Positions 52,620-64,000 of a DNA stretch of 64,000 bases are shown in pieces. The translations under genes and the position numbers were made by a program. Source of the DNA: Drosophila persimilis (Eukaryota > Arthropoda > Insecta > Diptera > Drosophilidae). Numbering within the stretch: position 1 is the stretch's first letter; every line of letters begins with the position of its first letter. The notes below the pieces were generated by a model. It ran no database searches and was not told the DNA's origin. It was given only the letters and a program-made list of their open reading frames with translations. The stretch is taken from contig NW_020825289.1 in the NCBI RefSeq assembly GCF_003286085.1, positions 2,728,001-2,792,000 of the forward strand, read 5' to 3'.

Positions 52620-55600
52620 GTAAGCCAGCCAAAATTCATTTCACTTTCTCTTAGCACCTGACTTAATCTGAAAGGGGGATATACTATAAATATTTATTTC
52701 TTTTCGTTTATTGAGCCCACCACAGACTTAATTTTAATAACTTAGATTAATTATTTGGCCATGTTTTTTTACTTTGTGGGGTTCATAAAACGACAAGGAC
52801 GAACAGAGTCGCGCGCTTACGTAAACATACCACATCAAGAAAACATAATTATATTTTTTACCAAATGGGCTCGCACGGGAAAGAAAACATAATGGTCCGG
52901 CCTTGTCCATGGGTACTTTCATTTTTTGTTGGCAAGAAAAGGCGTCTTGCATGTAAAATATTCAAACGGATATGCACAAAATACTCTACAACGAGCATAA
53001 CAAGTTATCACGCTATACAACACACGTACACAACGAAACTGTGAAAATCCAAGAGTTGTTGCAGGTTACAAACTTTGTAGCAGGCATTATGTACACATGT
53101 ACATATATGTACATATGTGTGTAAGTAGGTACATACATATACGACTATGTACAAAAATTCACAGTTAAGCCACTGTGGCAAGCTTACATTCACTAAGGCA
53201 ATAAATTCAAATGCAAAGAATGCTACAATTGAGAGTGCTGGAGTACAAGATAACCGGTATCCAGTTACAAAACAGTCGAAATGAGAGCTTTTTCTCGCCG
53301 AAGTTGGTATACTCTAGCCAATGCACCATATTAAGTTGGACCTTATTCGTCATGAAGGTTATCATGGCAGGTGTAAGTTCCGACCCATTCAGTGCTTCTT
53401 TTTATGCGGTATTTAAAGAAGTTTAGCCTTGAACAGAGGTATCGCAGTGTGTCCTAAATTTATTGAAGAACAGGGGAACAGTTGAACAATGTCGCAGTCG
53501 GTAACAAAAAATCAGTTGTCCACAGTTTTGAAACACACAGAAACGCAAACAGAAAACCGGTAATTATTAACCATTTTAAAGCAAATCCGCATCCGTTAAA
53601 GCTTAACTATGCAATTTCTTTAATATTTACGTACAATTTATGGCTTGCATAGGAAATAGCTCAGATTAGGAATAAATTCAGGGCTTATTTATAAGACTAC
53701 ACAAACATTAATCGCAAAGCTCCAGTAACAAGTGAATACACTTCTGAATATAATTAGGCTTGGGAAAATAGAAAATCCCGCCGTAAGAGGGCATGGTTTT
53801 ATAAGATACCTCTGTCAAAAAAACAATACGAGCAGTCACTGCACTATGTGAGTATTAATGTACGTCATTTCTCGCTGTCTATGACATTGTGTGGTGTTGT
53901 CAGTGCTACCACACCCCATAAAGATATTTACATATATACATTCGTATGTACATACATACATATGTATAAGCTCATGCGACTGCAACTGTGGCAGTCAGAT
54001 GTGCCAAACCGAATGAAATTTACAATTACAAATAATATACAAATTGATTTTACTGTCAATTTACTCTAACTTCCTGTATTAACATACATAGATATATAAT
54101 TTTACAACTACATATATTCTGTAAATAGTGCTTGGGAATTGCAGGGCTCGCAGAGTAAAAAAACATTATACTTTAATGCACAGGTATGTACGATTTATAA
54201 AAAATAAGGTACATAGATATGCATATACAATGTATATATATATACTCACATACATAACGTATAAGACAAATTTAAATTCAGCAACAAACCCGTTGAACCC
54301 GTTGTATTCGCTGTATTGATTAGGGCTTTGAGACAGGTATACAATATTAGCTATAACGCACAGGTTGATCGCAAATGTCACGTCAGATAATTGGCAATTA
54401 TAACGATAGCTTAAACATTTTGGTTCTTTGCTAAATTTGAGAATAATTAATAACGAGGGTATAAAATTGGATTGGTTAAAACTTTATATATATGTAAATG
54501 ATTAAAATCGGCCGCACATGATTAAACATATCTTTACAATTATAACCGTAATAATGAAGTAATATAAATGAATTTAATACATACATATCTATGTATGTGC
54601 CTTTATTAATGGAATATACTCGATATCACACAATAACCATAACCTTATAATTTGGACTATGTTGCAATATTAGTAAAACTTTGCCGGAATAAAAATATAC
54701 ATATGTATAAATGAAGTAAATAACATGCACTAAGTCATACAAATTGCTTATAGATTTGCTCAGGTTTCAAACCGGTCCATAACGGGTCTAAAATGGTGCA
54801 GCTTTAAAGCAACTCAGGGCAGAGACAAGGCTTGGCAACTTTAAGCACAAATTTCTATGTGTACTTTTAAAACTTGGCGAATATTTGCATAAGCAGAGTG
54901 GAATATTATTCTAATTCATATGTACAAGTATACATACATAAAAATACAAACCCGAATTATTACTCTTGTACTACTAATGTCACATGCAAAGAATGATCCC
55001 TGGAAGTCATTTTGCCAAAAAAGTGTACATTCATATGTATGCGTACCTATGTATGTATGTATGTATTGGAATTTGAAAAAATCACACCGATTCGCAAATT
55101 GATATGAATTTGGAAAAAAAATAATTAACTCAGAAAATCTGGGTCAAAACCACGCGAATTTGTTGAATTTATAGTGGATTCAAAGACCAATTTATTTGAT
55201 TTTTAAATATATGCACATACATACATACAAATATATGTATGTATATGAAACCATATGTACATATATGTATGTATACATATATATACATGCAAGGGACTAT
55301 CCATCTTGATTAGCAGCAAACAAGGTCTCTATATTTAAAATGCCTAATTTAATTATTAGCTGATGAAAAAGTTGGAGACAAGTGTTCCGTCTAAAATTGC
55401 AAAACATAAGTCTAAGAACTGACTTTCAAAAATGGTATTCTTAATATAATTTTTAGTGCTTGATAAATAGTCTGTTTCCTGATTCTTATAGAGGTTACTG
55501 ATTAGGTGGCAAATAATTTTAGTGAGGCTCCTTTCAAGAATTTCGATTTGTTGTGACAGCTCCATGTGGATTCTTGATTACTATGCTGAAATAATTTGTG

Positions 55601-56295
55601 TCAAATAAAACGCGGGCCGAGCCAGTCCAAATAACCCACAAAAAGAGACAGCATTATGGAGCAAACTAGTCGACACTGCATCTGTATATGAAATACATGA
55701 ACAGTTACATGAACATTTGTATGTACAAAAGTAAGCTAATGTTTGTATGTGTGCAACAAGCTTTGTGTAGAGCTCAACGAAATGGAGCAGAAAAACTCGT
55801 TGACGCTAAAGCTAAATGCGACAAGAAACGAGAAACTAGTAATGCTGTTGCAGTCACTCGTACGGGCCAAAACATTTTTGCAATAAACTAATATAAAACC
55901 GACCGCAAACTAACCAACCAGACTCTACGACCAACGAACCTTAGCAAATGAAAAACAAATCTTAATCGCAATTTACTTTGTCTACTACGTGGACTGATCT
56001 TGTTAGCCCACAACCCACAACGTTTGCAATTGACAGCAAGCTACATATATATTTACTCTATATGTATGTACTGTTACATATGTAAACATGTGAGTACTTG
56101 CAACACCTAGTAATAATGACACATTTACTTACGTGAGCGAAACCAACTTTCTTCTCAAAAAACGATTTAGTACCTCCACAACTAACGCAGTTGACCGAGA
56201 GCACGGCTAGTATTTGGAATGCAAGTCAAAAATAATTTTAAATTGATCTTTTACTGAACGATTAAAACGTTCTGAAAGTATGTAAATACTAGTCC
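52620..56295. other. Putative intron 1 / non-coding, with ACATATGTATGTA-type repeats
   Basis: No supported gene. Dense alternating ACATAC/TATGTA runs at about 53095-53150, 53920-53965, 54220-54255, 55205-55290 and 56040-56090, typical of Drosophila introns. Short ORFs here look fortuitous. Confidence 0.45.
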
Positions 56296-56408
56296 AATAC
56301 CAGTTTTTTAAAAATAGAACAAAATTAAAAAATTCGCAGGGGAAGAAAAAGCTAGTTTCTTCCCCTGCGAATTTTTTAATTTTGTTCTATTTTTAAAAAA
56401 CTGGTATT
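56296..56408. repeat. Perfect 53-bp hairpin with 7-nt loop
   Basis: Arms 56296-56348 and 56356-56408 are exact reverse complements (outer AATACCAG, inner GGGGAAGAAA) around the loop AAGCTAG. No TE similarity seen. Confidence 0.95.
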
Positions 56409-56529
56409 TTGTAACTGTATGTATTTTATATTTTTTTTTAATTTTAACTTTGAAAACTCGGAAAAAGTTTTGGGCTTTCATATTTTTCATGTATAGGTAC
56501 ATTAATTAGATTGGCGTCCTTTAAGGTAT

Positions 56530-56645
56530 CGTTTTCTACCGTTTTACCGATAAATTGTGCTACTTTTTATACAAAAAATACCACAATTTTATATTTATAG
56601 CAGTAACGGAACGTAACTGAATTTAACGGTAAAACAGTAAGGGGA
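56530..56645. repeat. Imperfect inverted repeat
   Basis: GTTTTACCGATAAATT (about 56538) pairs with AATTTAACGGTAAAAC (about 56618), and an inner AAATTGTG pairs with CACAATTT. Possibly the remnant of a small foldback element, 120 bp from the perfect hairpin. Confidence 0.6.
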
Positions 56646-57455
56646 AAAACTAAAGCAGAACCTCTAATAAAAACAGTAAAACAAAAACACAGATTTACAA
56701 AAAAAACATCAATAATCAAAAATCATCAAAAAAAAAACAAAAAATATCATTACACATCAAAGCACCACATCTATAAAAAAAATCCGCTGGTTCACAGCAG
56801 AAATGTGGTGTTGCATAGTGCTATCTAGGAAAATATTTTTTTCACGTTTTTGCCCGATCGTTTATATATTCCAGGAGAAATCGAAGCCAAATTTTATCAG
56901 ATGATTTTACTCGGTCGGTGATACGAGATCACACCACAGGAGTGTTGCAAATGTATGTTTTCTACGTGTTTCTTGTTGCATAATACTTCTCTGAACTTAC
57001 TCATATCTTGAGAAAAGTTCGCATGGGTCCCAACGTGGGACCCAAAAACAATTTTTGTTAAAGTAGAACTAGCTAAACTAGTGAAACTTGAACAATAAAG
57101 AAAGGCTAGCTTCGGCGTCTGAAGTTTCAAATGCCCTTGCACATCGCTCCGTTCCTACGAGTATGTCATCTAAATGACAAAGTCATCCCAATATCAAAAA
57201 CGTGCTCAACATCTTTTCCCTTTTATCCCTGTCATTTAAGTCATATCATATAGCTAACATAGATACGATCGATAATCTGGACTATCCCTATTATAAAATG
57301 GTTTACATTTTATAATGCCTGAAAGTATTTCCCAGCTCAAAATAGGATTGGGATATTATACGACCAAATCGTAAAACAATATTCTATGTACTCAAAGAGT
57401 ACAAGATATATTCGACTTAATATAATATAATATATAGATTATTAGAACAACCAGA
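56646..57455. other. A-rich then ordinary non-coding sequence
   Basis: A-rich tract 56640-56790; no gene. An 11-bp perfect hairpin ATTATAAAATG/CATTTTATAAT with a 5-nt loop at about 57291-57317. Confidence 0.4.
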
Positions 57456-57730
57456 TGGAAGGAAGAAGGAAGATCCCATAAAGTATATACATATTGTTTA
57501 GATCAACATCAAATGCTGAGTTGATATAGCCATGTCCGTTCGTCCGTCAGCCTAGGGCGATAGCGCCGCTAGATCTCTGAAACTATAAGTGCCACAGCAA
57601 GGAAATTTTTGTGTTCATACAGTATACTGTCATACTGTTCATGTGAAAATTTTTCAATGACCTCCAGAGACCTAAAATTGCGAAAATCTGTAACGTCTAT
57701 AATTTCGAAGATACAAAAGAACCAAAAAGT
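57456..57730 (-). mobile_element. Ancient DINE-1 remnant
   Basis: Minus-orientation similarity to the DINE-1 3' half: CCCATAAAGTATATACATAT, ATGCTGAGTTGATATAGCCA, GTCCGTTCGTCCGTC, AGATCTCTGAAACTATAAG. Much more diverged than the other copies. Confidence 0.6.
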
Positions 57731-58363
57731 CAAAATCATAGAGATTGTCTACTAGATTAACGAACTACTTTCCGATCGGATATTATAGAAAGAATTCCCC
57801 TACCAGTGTGACACCCCCTGATGTCGTGAGGGATATATAACGATATAGAATGGTACTTCGTCGGTGGGTAAAAAAAAACATCGAGATATGTAATAGACGG
57901 TATGGAAACAACAATAATATTTCTCATTAGGTGGAAAGGGGGTAAACGGCGTGCAGTATATATCGTATAAGTTACATAAATCATAGAATTACATACAAAT
58001 TTATAAACTGAGTACCAGGTACTATCGGTAGTCCCAAGTTTCAATAATATTGGAACTTAAGTACTAGAGGTAGCTAATAAATAGAAAAAATCATTTTTCG
58101 ATCATCGCACAGCCCGATAAATAACAAGTAAGGTGGTACGGCATCAAGTAGTGACTTTTGGACACAAAAATATTGAACGGCTTTACATTCCGTCGATCGG
58201 ATTAAATGCATGCTTTTATTTGAGCACCTAATTCTTTTCAGGTCACAAAATCCAATCCAAACCTTTTTAAGATGTTAAAAACATAGTACTAGACCAAACC
58301 AACAATTATTTACACACATTTTTTTCATACTATAGACACAAAACAATTATAAAAACGACACTT
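57731..58363. other. Non-coding segment
   Basis: No gene or repeat recognised. Confidence 0.4.
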
Positions 58364-58713
58364 GGTCAGTATGGCTCTCCTCTGCCAGACGGCGCTAACA
58401 TTCAACGACAAAGAGTGTGTGCGAGAGAGGCAGAAAATCAACCAGTGTAGGGCGCTGCGTATCCACTGAAAATTGATTTGTTGCTTTTGGTTATAATAAT
58501 GATCCGATCTGATCCAGACTCCGCAATCTGAGTCTCTGAGAACTAGGCGCTCTTAGGGACGGACAGACGGGCGGACGGACATAAGGACATGGCTCTATTG
58601 ACTCGGCTATTGATGCTGATTAAAAATATACATACTTTATGGGTTCGGAAACGCTTCTGTCTGGACGTTACACACAGCCATTTTCCCCACACTCATTTTG
58701 AATGTCGGGTATA
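58364..58713 (+). mobile_element. DINE-1, short internally deleted copy
   Basis: GTCAGTATGGCTCTCC to AATGTCGGGTATA, lacking the extreme 5' end and all three central blocks. The GGACGGACAGACGGGCGG microsatellite is retained. Confidence 0.8.
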
Positions 58714-59211
58714 CAAAGATTTGGTTGGAAACTTAAAGAAATTGTGAATTGTGTATAAATGTACATATTTTATGTTTGATAGTCGACAGATCCTGCTACA
58801 ATAGAAATATGTTTTCATTCTGATCCAATGACGACGAATTTTGGTAAGACGTTCATTAATAACGCTCAAAATCTGCTTTTATTACTCTAGCATATATGTA
58901 CGATTAAAAATGTTTTTTCTTATATTTTTTTGATTTGAAGTTTCTGTTAAGAATATTAGTGCCAACTAAAATGTACAGCTATATATTAACGACGACCACA
59001 ACGATACTCGTACTGTTAAGGAAAATCGTTACGGTCTCATTGCGATGGCTTTTGAAGCAGCTATAATTTCATTTTATTTTTGATCATTTATTCACCGATG
59101 CTGTCGGTAATGTCGGTGCTACACTATTGCTGCAGATTTCACAATAGTATCACTTTTTCATTTCCATCATATTTCGCTTTTTTTATGCTTTAATTGGCTG
59201 TTGTGTTTTTT
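58714..59211. other. Non-coding segment
   Basis: AT-rich, nothing recognised. Confidence 0.4.
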
Positions 59212-60310
59212 TATACCCGATACTCAAAATGAGTATTGGGGTATATTAGATTTGTGGTATAAGTGGATGTGTGTAACGTCCAGAAGGAATCGTTTCCGAC
59301 CCCATAAAGTATATATATTCTTGATCAGCATCAATAGCCGAGTCGATTGAGCCCTGTCTGTCTGTCCGTCTGTCCGTCCGTCCGTCCGTCCCCTTCAGCG
59401 CCTAGTGCTCAAAGACTATAAGAGTTAGAGCAACGATGTTTTGGATCCAGACTTCTGTGATATGTCACTGCTACAAAAATATTTCAAAACTTTGCCCCGC
59501 CCACTTCCGCCCCCACAAAGGGCGAAATCTGTGGCATCCACAATTTTAAAGATACGATACAACCAAAAACGCAGAATCGTAGAGAATGACCATATCTTTT
59601 AGACTGCGGAATCTCAATTGGATCGTATTATTATTATAGCCAGCATCAAGAAAACAATTTCATTTTTTCTCGCCCTGTCTCTCTCTAACACACACGTAGC
59701 ATAGGCGGCTTTGCTTAGAGTAAAACATTAGCGCATAGATCTCAGAGACTATAAAAGCTAGAGCAACCAAATTTAGTATCCACACTCCTAATATATCGGA
59801 CCGAGACGAGTTTGTTTCAAAATTTCGCCACACCCTCTTCCGCCCCCCGCAAAGGATGAAAATCTGGGGATATTCACAAATCTCAGAGACTATTAAAGCT
59901 AGAGTAACCAAATTTGGTATCCGCACTTCTGTTAGATCTCACTATAAAACGTATATCTCAAAATTTAGCCCCACCCCCTTCCGCCCACACAAAGGACGAA
60001 AATCTGTTGCATCCACAATATTGCAGATTTGAGAAAACTAAAAACGCAGAATCATAGATAACGACCATATCTATCAGATTGCTGAATCAGATCAGATCAT
60101 TTTTATAGCGAAAGGAAACAAATCAATTTGCACTGGCTACGCAGCGCCCGACGTCACGCTCAGACTGATTTTCTGTCTCTCTCGCACGCACTCTTTGTCG
60201 TGTCGTTTAATATGAGCGGCGTCTGCCGGAGGAGAGCCATACTGACTTAGGATCGGGTATAACTGTAGAGTTGCAGTGTCCGCAGCAACTCACAACGTTC
60301 CCCCTCGTTT
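59212..60310 (-). mobile_element. DINE-1, full-length, minus orientation
   Basis: TATACCCGATACTCAAAATG to CAACGTTCCCCCTCGTT, with the GTCTGTCTGTCCGTC microsatellite at about 59356-59392 and all three internal blocks. About 1.1 kb. Confidence 0.9.
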
Positions 60311-62394
60311 TGTTTTACCTTTTTACCATTCATCGGATTTCTGAAAAATCGTTCAAACTATCAGACTCATTTTTCAAAACTATTTCAATTCTTAAAATAC
60401 TAAATGCAAACAATTTAAATAATATTTTTATTGATTTTACATCGGCTATACAGCTCCAGCATTCAACCTCAAACACGGATCGGTGGTAATAAATTATTTG
60501 TGGGCAAACATTTTTTTGTTTTTATTAATAATTAATTTAAACAATTTTACTCAATTAGTTATTCTTATTTTATGAGTGTATTCCGAGTGAGTCCTGGAGC
60601 ATTAGGTGTTACCACACGCTTTTAAACGCTTTATATACATATTTAAATATGTGAATATATGACTTTTTTTTTTAAAAAGGTGTGTTATACAAGTGGGAGC
60701 AAACAACATTAATATCTATGGCTTAATAAAGTGTATCAAAATGTTGCATTATTAGTATTGATTGAAGTTGGACCACCAATAAATCTATATCTTAAAAAAT
60801 ATCTGCGGTTAGGCAGTGCCCATAATCTTCCCCACTCAAAAGCCTTATTTCATTACCCATATGATAGTGTTCCGATTTTCACCAAATCATTGTGAGCTTT
60901 GTTAATATATATTATAACAGAATTTTAATTTTTATAAAAGCTTTTACTAAATATTTTTGTCTGACCATTTTAAACTAGAACTGAAATTAGTTTGCATGGA
61001 AACAGTCAGATACACTTGACTATTTCAACTCTGCAATTCAACTTTTGACCAATTCTTCATTTCTTTTAAATTATCGAAAAGAAATTTGTATTGCAAGGTT
61101 TCCTTAAATAGCGCATATTCATATAATTAGGCATACATATACATATATCTTTTTACATATGTATTTTTTATAATTAGGAAATTTGTTGGGAAATGGCCTC
61201 TCAGTCGTAACATTTTTTGGCTTACAGCTTCATCTTTTTGCTGCACGCAGTATTCATATATACATATGTACATATGTATGTAGATGCAAGATTGTAATAT
61301 TACACCAATATATAATAGTATCTCCAAATAAAATTGCTTTTTATTTAACAATATAGTCCGAACATACGTTTGAAATTTTTGTTTGAATTTTATTAAGATA
61401 ACTTACCCAAATAAGATCACTGTAGATAACGGCTATTTAATAATCTGCCATATGAAGAATGTACCAGAGAATTAAAACAGGCGGCACAGAAGGAGACGGA
61501 TATGGCTGTATGGACTATGCTTTTTAGGATGATTAAAATATAGTGTCATATATACATATAGGGTCAGATATGTTTATTTTTTTCACACAGGTATATTGGA
61601 AAAGTATAAAACCTTAGTGGCAGTTATATAGCTATAGTATTCAAACCACAATTGAACCGCAAAAACAACAGCTTTATGTATTGTATTGTGTTAGTGCGCT
61701 TTGGCATAATAATAAAAGACAAAAAAATACCCAAAAAGCTCAAAAGTTTCATAACTCAAAGTTGTATAGTTTTGGAAAGGCAAATCTTTGGACCTGAAAG
61801 ACATTAATTATTTGTTATACTTTCCCCTATGTCAGACGATATAACGATCATCGAAAACGGGCGGCGATTTTTTTTTATAAGGGACACACCTGAAGAACTT
61901 TTGAAGTACTTTAAAGAGAAAATAAATAATGAAATCATATTATTTAATATCAAAATCCGTTATTATTAAAATCCACTATAAGTACCAAAGCTGAATTCAT
62001 TCAAAGATTTATTACATGCATACGTAAAAACGTAAACGAAAATTGCTAACATTGAAGCTCGAAGAACAACTTATCTACATAAGATTGTTGTATCAACATC
62101 AGATCGCCAAAAGAATGTGTGCAACTCTCTTTCTCAACATGAGAGTTGTTTGCTTGAGTGAGTAAACAGCAACTGAGAAGCATGCAAGCATGCACAACTC
62201 CTCGCACGTGCACCTTAACGAGAAACAAGAATACCAGTGAGCGCAAACTGAATACACTGTTTCTATTTTCGCCTCTTGTATACATATATGTATGTTCATT
62301 CATGTGTACATACATTCGTACATATATGTCTTCAAAACAAAAAGTATAGCTATACAGACGCCGCTGTTGATGATACAACAAATTCATAATATGT
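60311..62394. other. Non-coding AT-rich segment
   Basis: No gene supported. ACATATGTA runs at about 61133-61160, 61255-61285 and 62278-62330. Confidence 0.4.
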
Positions 62395-62470
62395 AAATAC
62401 TCGCACAGACATATATACTTTATAGCGTCAAAGACGCTTACTTCTTCCAGTCACCCTACAAGTGTAAAAA
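62395..62470 (-). mobile_element. Possible ancient DINE-1 scrap
   Basis: ATACTTTATAGCGTCAAAGACGC, ACTTCTTCCAGTCACCCTAC resembles the GTATATACTTTATGGGGTCGGAAACG region. Weak. Confidence 0.35.
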
Positions 62471-63755
62471 ACGAAAATCATGCTAGATTTTTTGAGTAAT
62501 TCTTTACAGCGCCAAAGTGAAAGTTAATTTAAACTTTTACCGACTGAACCAGCACAAAAGTCTACAAGGCGCGGCCAATGTAAGCTGACCTTGGTGGCTA
62601 TAACCCAAACGAATAGCCACAAATTTCCGTTAAAACTTACTTTATTCGAACCGGACAGTCCCAACATTCAAGCTCTTTGCATACACCTTATAGATGAAAT
62701 TCGTTTCGCATTAACTCCATTTAGAAGCTGTAAATCATTCATGGTCTATTTCTAAATACATAATACATAATATACATAATATATATAATTTAGAGCCAAA
62801 GTCATTTCTGAAAAATAAATGAATTACCGATAAACTTTCACTCTGAGGCTTTCAAAAGATTTGTAGTTTATAATTTAAGGTTCGGCCTTTGCTTTTTAGT
62901 GAGTATAGGGAGCATACGCACCAGAGTACGAGTATATGAAATGCATTCATTTAAATTTAAATCAAGACAGACAACAATAGACTTGAAAGTACATGGCCGT
63001 TGCTCCATTGAAACTGTTCACCTGCCTTATCCGACATTGAAAATACGCTCGAAATTCCTGAGCGCGAATGCCACTACTTTCTACTCGAATACAATGAAAA
63101 GCAAATGTTACCATTTAAACAAATATGTTAAATTATCTCACACTTTGATATATGTACATATGTATAACAATATGTTAATATTTTGAATTAAGTAATTTAA
63201 AATTTTTTAAGATATTTTAATTCCTATGCTTCGAAGATAAATTAACCGTTTAAGATATGGCTATACATACACTTTCTAATATACTATATTATAAATTTAC
63301 ACTGTAGTAAATATATACATACATGACTAAAAATTAAATCCTTATGGAAGATTTTTACCTATTTTAGTTACTACTACAATACACTTGAAAAAAGGTTCAT
63401 TAATTCGAATAATTTAATTATAATAAAAAAAGACTATAAATATTTTTACAATACAACTAATAAACACATATCTATGTATGATATGTACTATGTACGAGTA
63501 TGTTCGGAGGGTGTAAGCAGGCAATTATCTCAAGACACCTTGCACACAATTGGAAGAGGTAGTCAAAGGGTTAATTAATGATTTAAATATGACAACTGTA
63601 AAGTAAAGAAAAATGTATTATTAAGTTTGAAGTCACAATACAAGACACAAATATACTCATGAGTATATACAACTACAACACATTAAAAGCAACACCTTTT
63701 TATAACCGGTGCTCGAAAAGTTTAGTGATGTATATATTCTTTTTGTGGAGGAAAG
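62471..63755. other. Non-coding AT-rich segment
   Basis: No gene or repeat recognised apart from ACATACATA runs. Confidence 0.4.
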
Positions 63756-63930
63756 CAATTAGAGCAACACACAGAAGGAAGCGTTTCCGACGTCATAACA
63801 TATATTTTTTCTTGATCAGCATAAATTGCCGTTCGATATAGCCTTGTCGGTCTCAGAGACAATAACAGCTAGAGCTAGACTCACAAAATTTTGTGTGTAG
63901 GCTTCTGTGAAATCCCCTAAATAATGTTTA
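63756..63930 (-). mobile_element. Ancient DINE-1 remnant
   Basis: AGAAGGAAGCGTTTCCGACG, TTCTTGATCAGCATAAATTG, TCTCAGAGACAATAACAGCT and TTGTGTGTAGGCTTCTGTGA follow DINE-1 order in minus orientation. The GTCTGTCCGTC microsatellite is lost. Confidence 0.65.
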
Positions 63931-64000
63931 TTTTCAATGGGAGATAGAGAGAGAGCTATCGGCGCTTATATATAAATACGTATAAAATATATTGCAATCA

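Noticed and set aside
52620-52654. Coding continuation of the candidate exon to the stop at 52652
   Set aside because: AAAG|GTAAGC is a strong donor and a 51-residue secreted peptide is less likely than a spliced gene, though not excluded.
53211-53426. 71-codon ORF in the putative intron
   Set aside because: No domain, no promoter or Kozak support, and the length is expected by chance in this composition.
53095-55290. ACATACATATGTA runs as a CRISPR-like or regulatory array
   Set aside because: No regular unit or unique spacers; simple-repeat tracts common in Drosophila non-coding DNA.
62046-62387. 113-codon minus-strand ORF
   Set aside because: Built largely on an ACATATGTA simple-repeat run; no recognisable motif.

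Overview
This is a eukaryotic window, almost certainly Drosophila. It holds DINE-1 (INE-1/Helentron-type) elements, CR1-, LOA- and Jockey-clade LINEs, Pao/BEL and Ty3/gypsy LTR elements, hAT and Tc1 fragments, and AT-rich flank full of ACATATGTATGTA-type repeats. The DINE-1 subfamily (5' start AACGAGGGGGAACG, 12-bp subterminal inverted repeats TATACCCGATAC/GTATCGGGTATA) recalls the ISY/ISX-type element of the obscura group (D. pseudoobscura/persimilis/miranda). That placement is from memory and untested. There are no bacterial genes, operons or CRISPR arrays.

Layout. 1-3523: 5' part of a minus-strand mdg3/micropia-like Ty3/gypsy element (LTR, gag, protease, RT) running off the window. 3524-16172: a patchwork of two CR1 families, CR1-A (one nearly full-length copy at 8883-13118) and CR1-B, with LOA pieces and a hAT transposase scrap. 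16173-33030: a four-level nest. A minus-strand LOA element is split by a minus-strand Pao/BEL element (BEL-1, LTRs 16506-16825 and 32459-32772). BEL-1 is split by a DINE-1 (19060-19113 + 25859-26861), and the DINE-1 by a nearly complete plus-strand BEL (BEL-2, 19114-25858). BEL-1 also carries two LOA insertions, a 1.74-kb tandem duplication and, inside one duplicate, a young CR1-B insertion with an intact reverse transcriptase. 33031-37725: a second, decayed BEL-2 copy. 37966-42746: a LOA element with a 14-bp target-site duplication, split by a second LOA insertion that has a 22-bp duplication and a foreign GC-rich 5' segment. 42879-50190: three DINE-1 copies, a Jockey-clade scrap, a BEL-2 solo LTR with perfect 5-bp duplication, a CR1-B 5' end, a Tc1 transposase remnant and a foldback/MITE with 63-bp perfect inverted repeats.

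50191-64000 is quieter AT-rich sequence. It holds the only good candidate for a host gene: a TATA + initiator core promoter (52216-52250), a ~250-nt leader, and a first coding exon (52499-52619) encoding a signal-peptide-like N-terminus and ending at a GTAAGC splice donor. The rest would be its first intron or downstream sequence, with old and young DINE-1 copies and a perfect 53-bp hairpin.

The nesting orders events in time, and divergences counted by eye agree: BEL-1 LTR pair about 6% different, BEL-2 LTR pair about 2.4%, tandem duplicates about 0.6%, then the CR1-B insertion into one duplicate. Nearly all element genes are broken. The exceptions are the CR1-B RT at 27726-29132, the LOA RNase H-bearing C-terminal ORF at 41338-42447 and, apart from one late stop, the BEL-2 gag.
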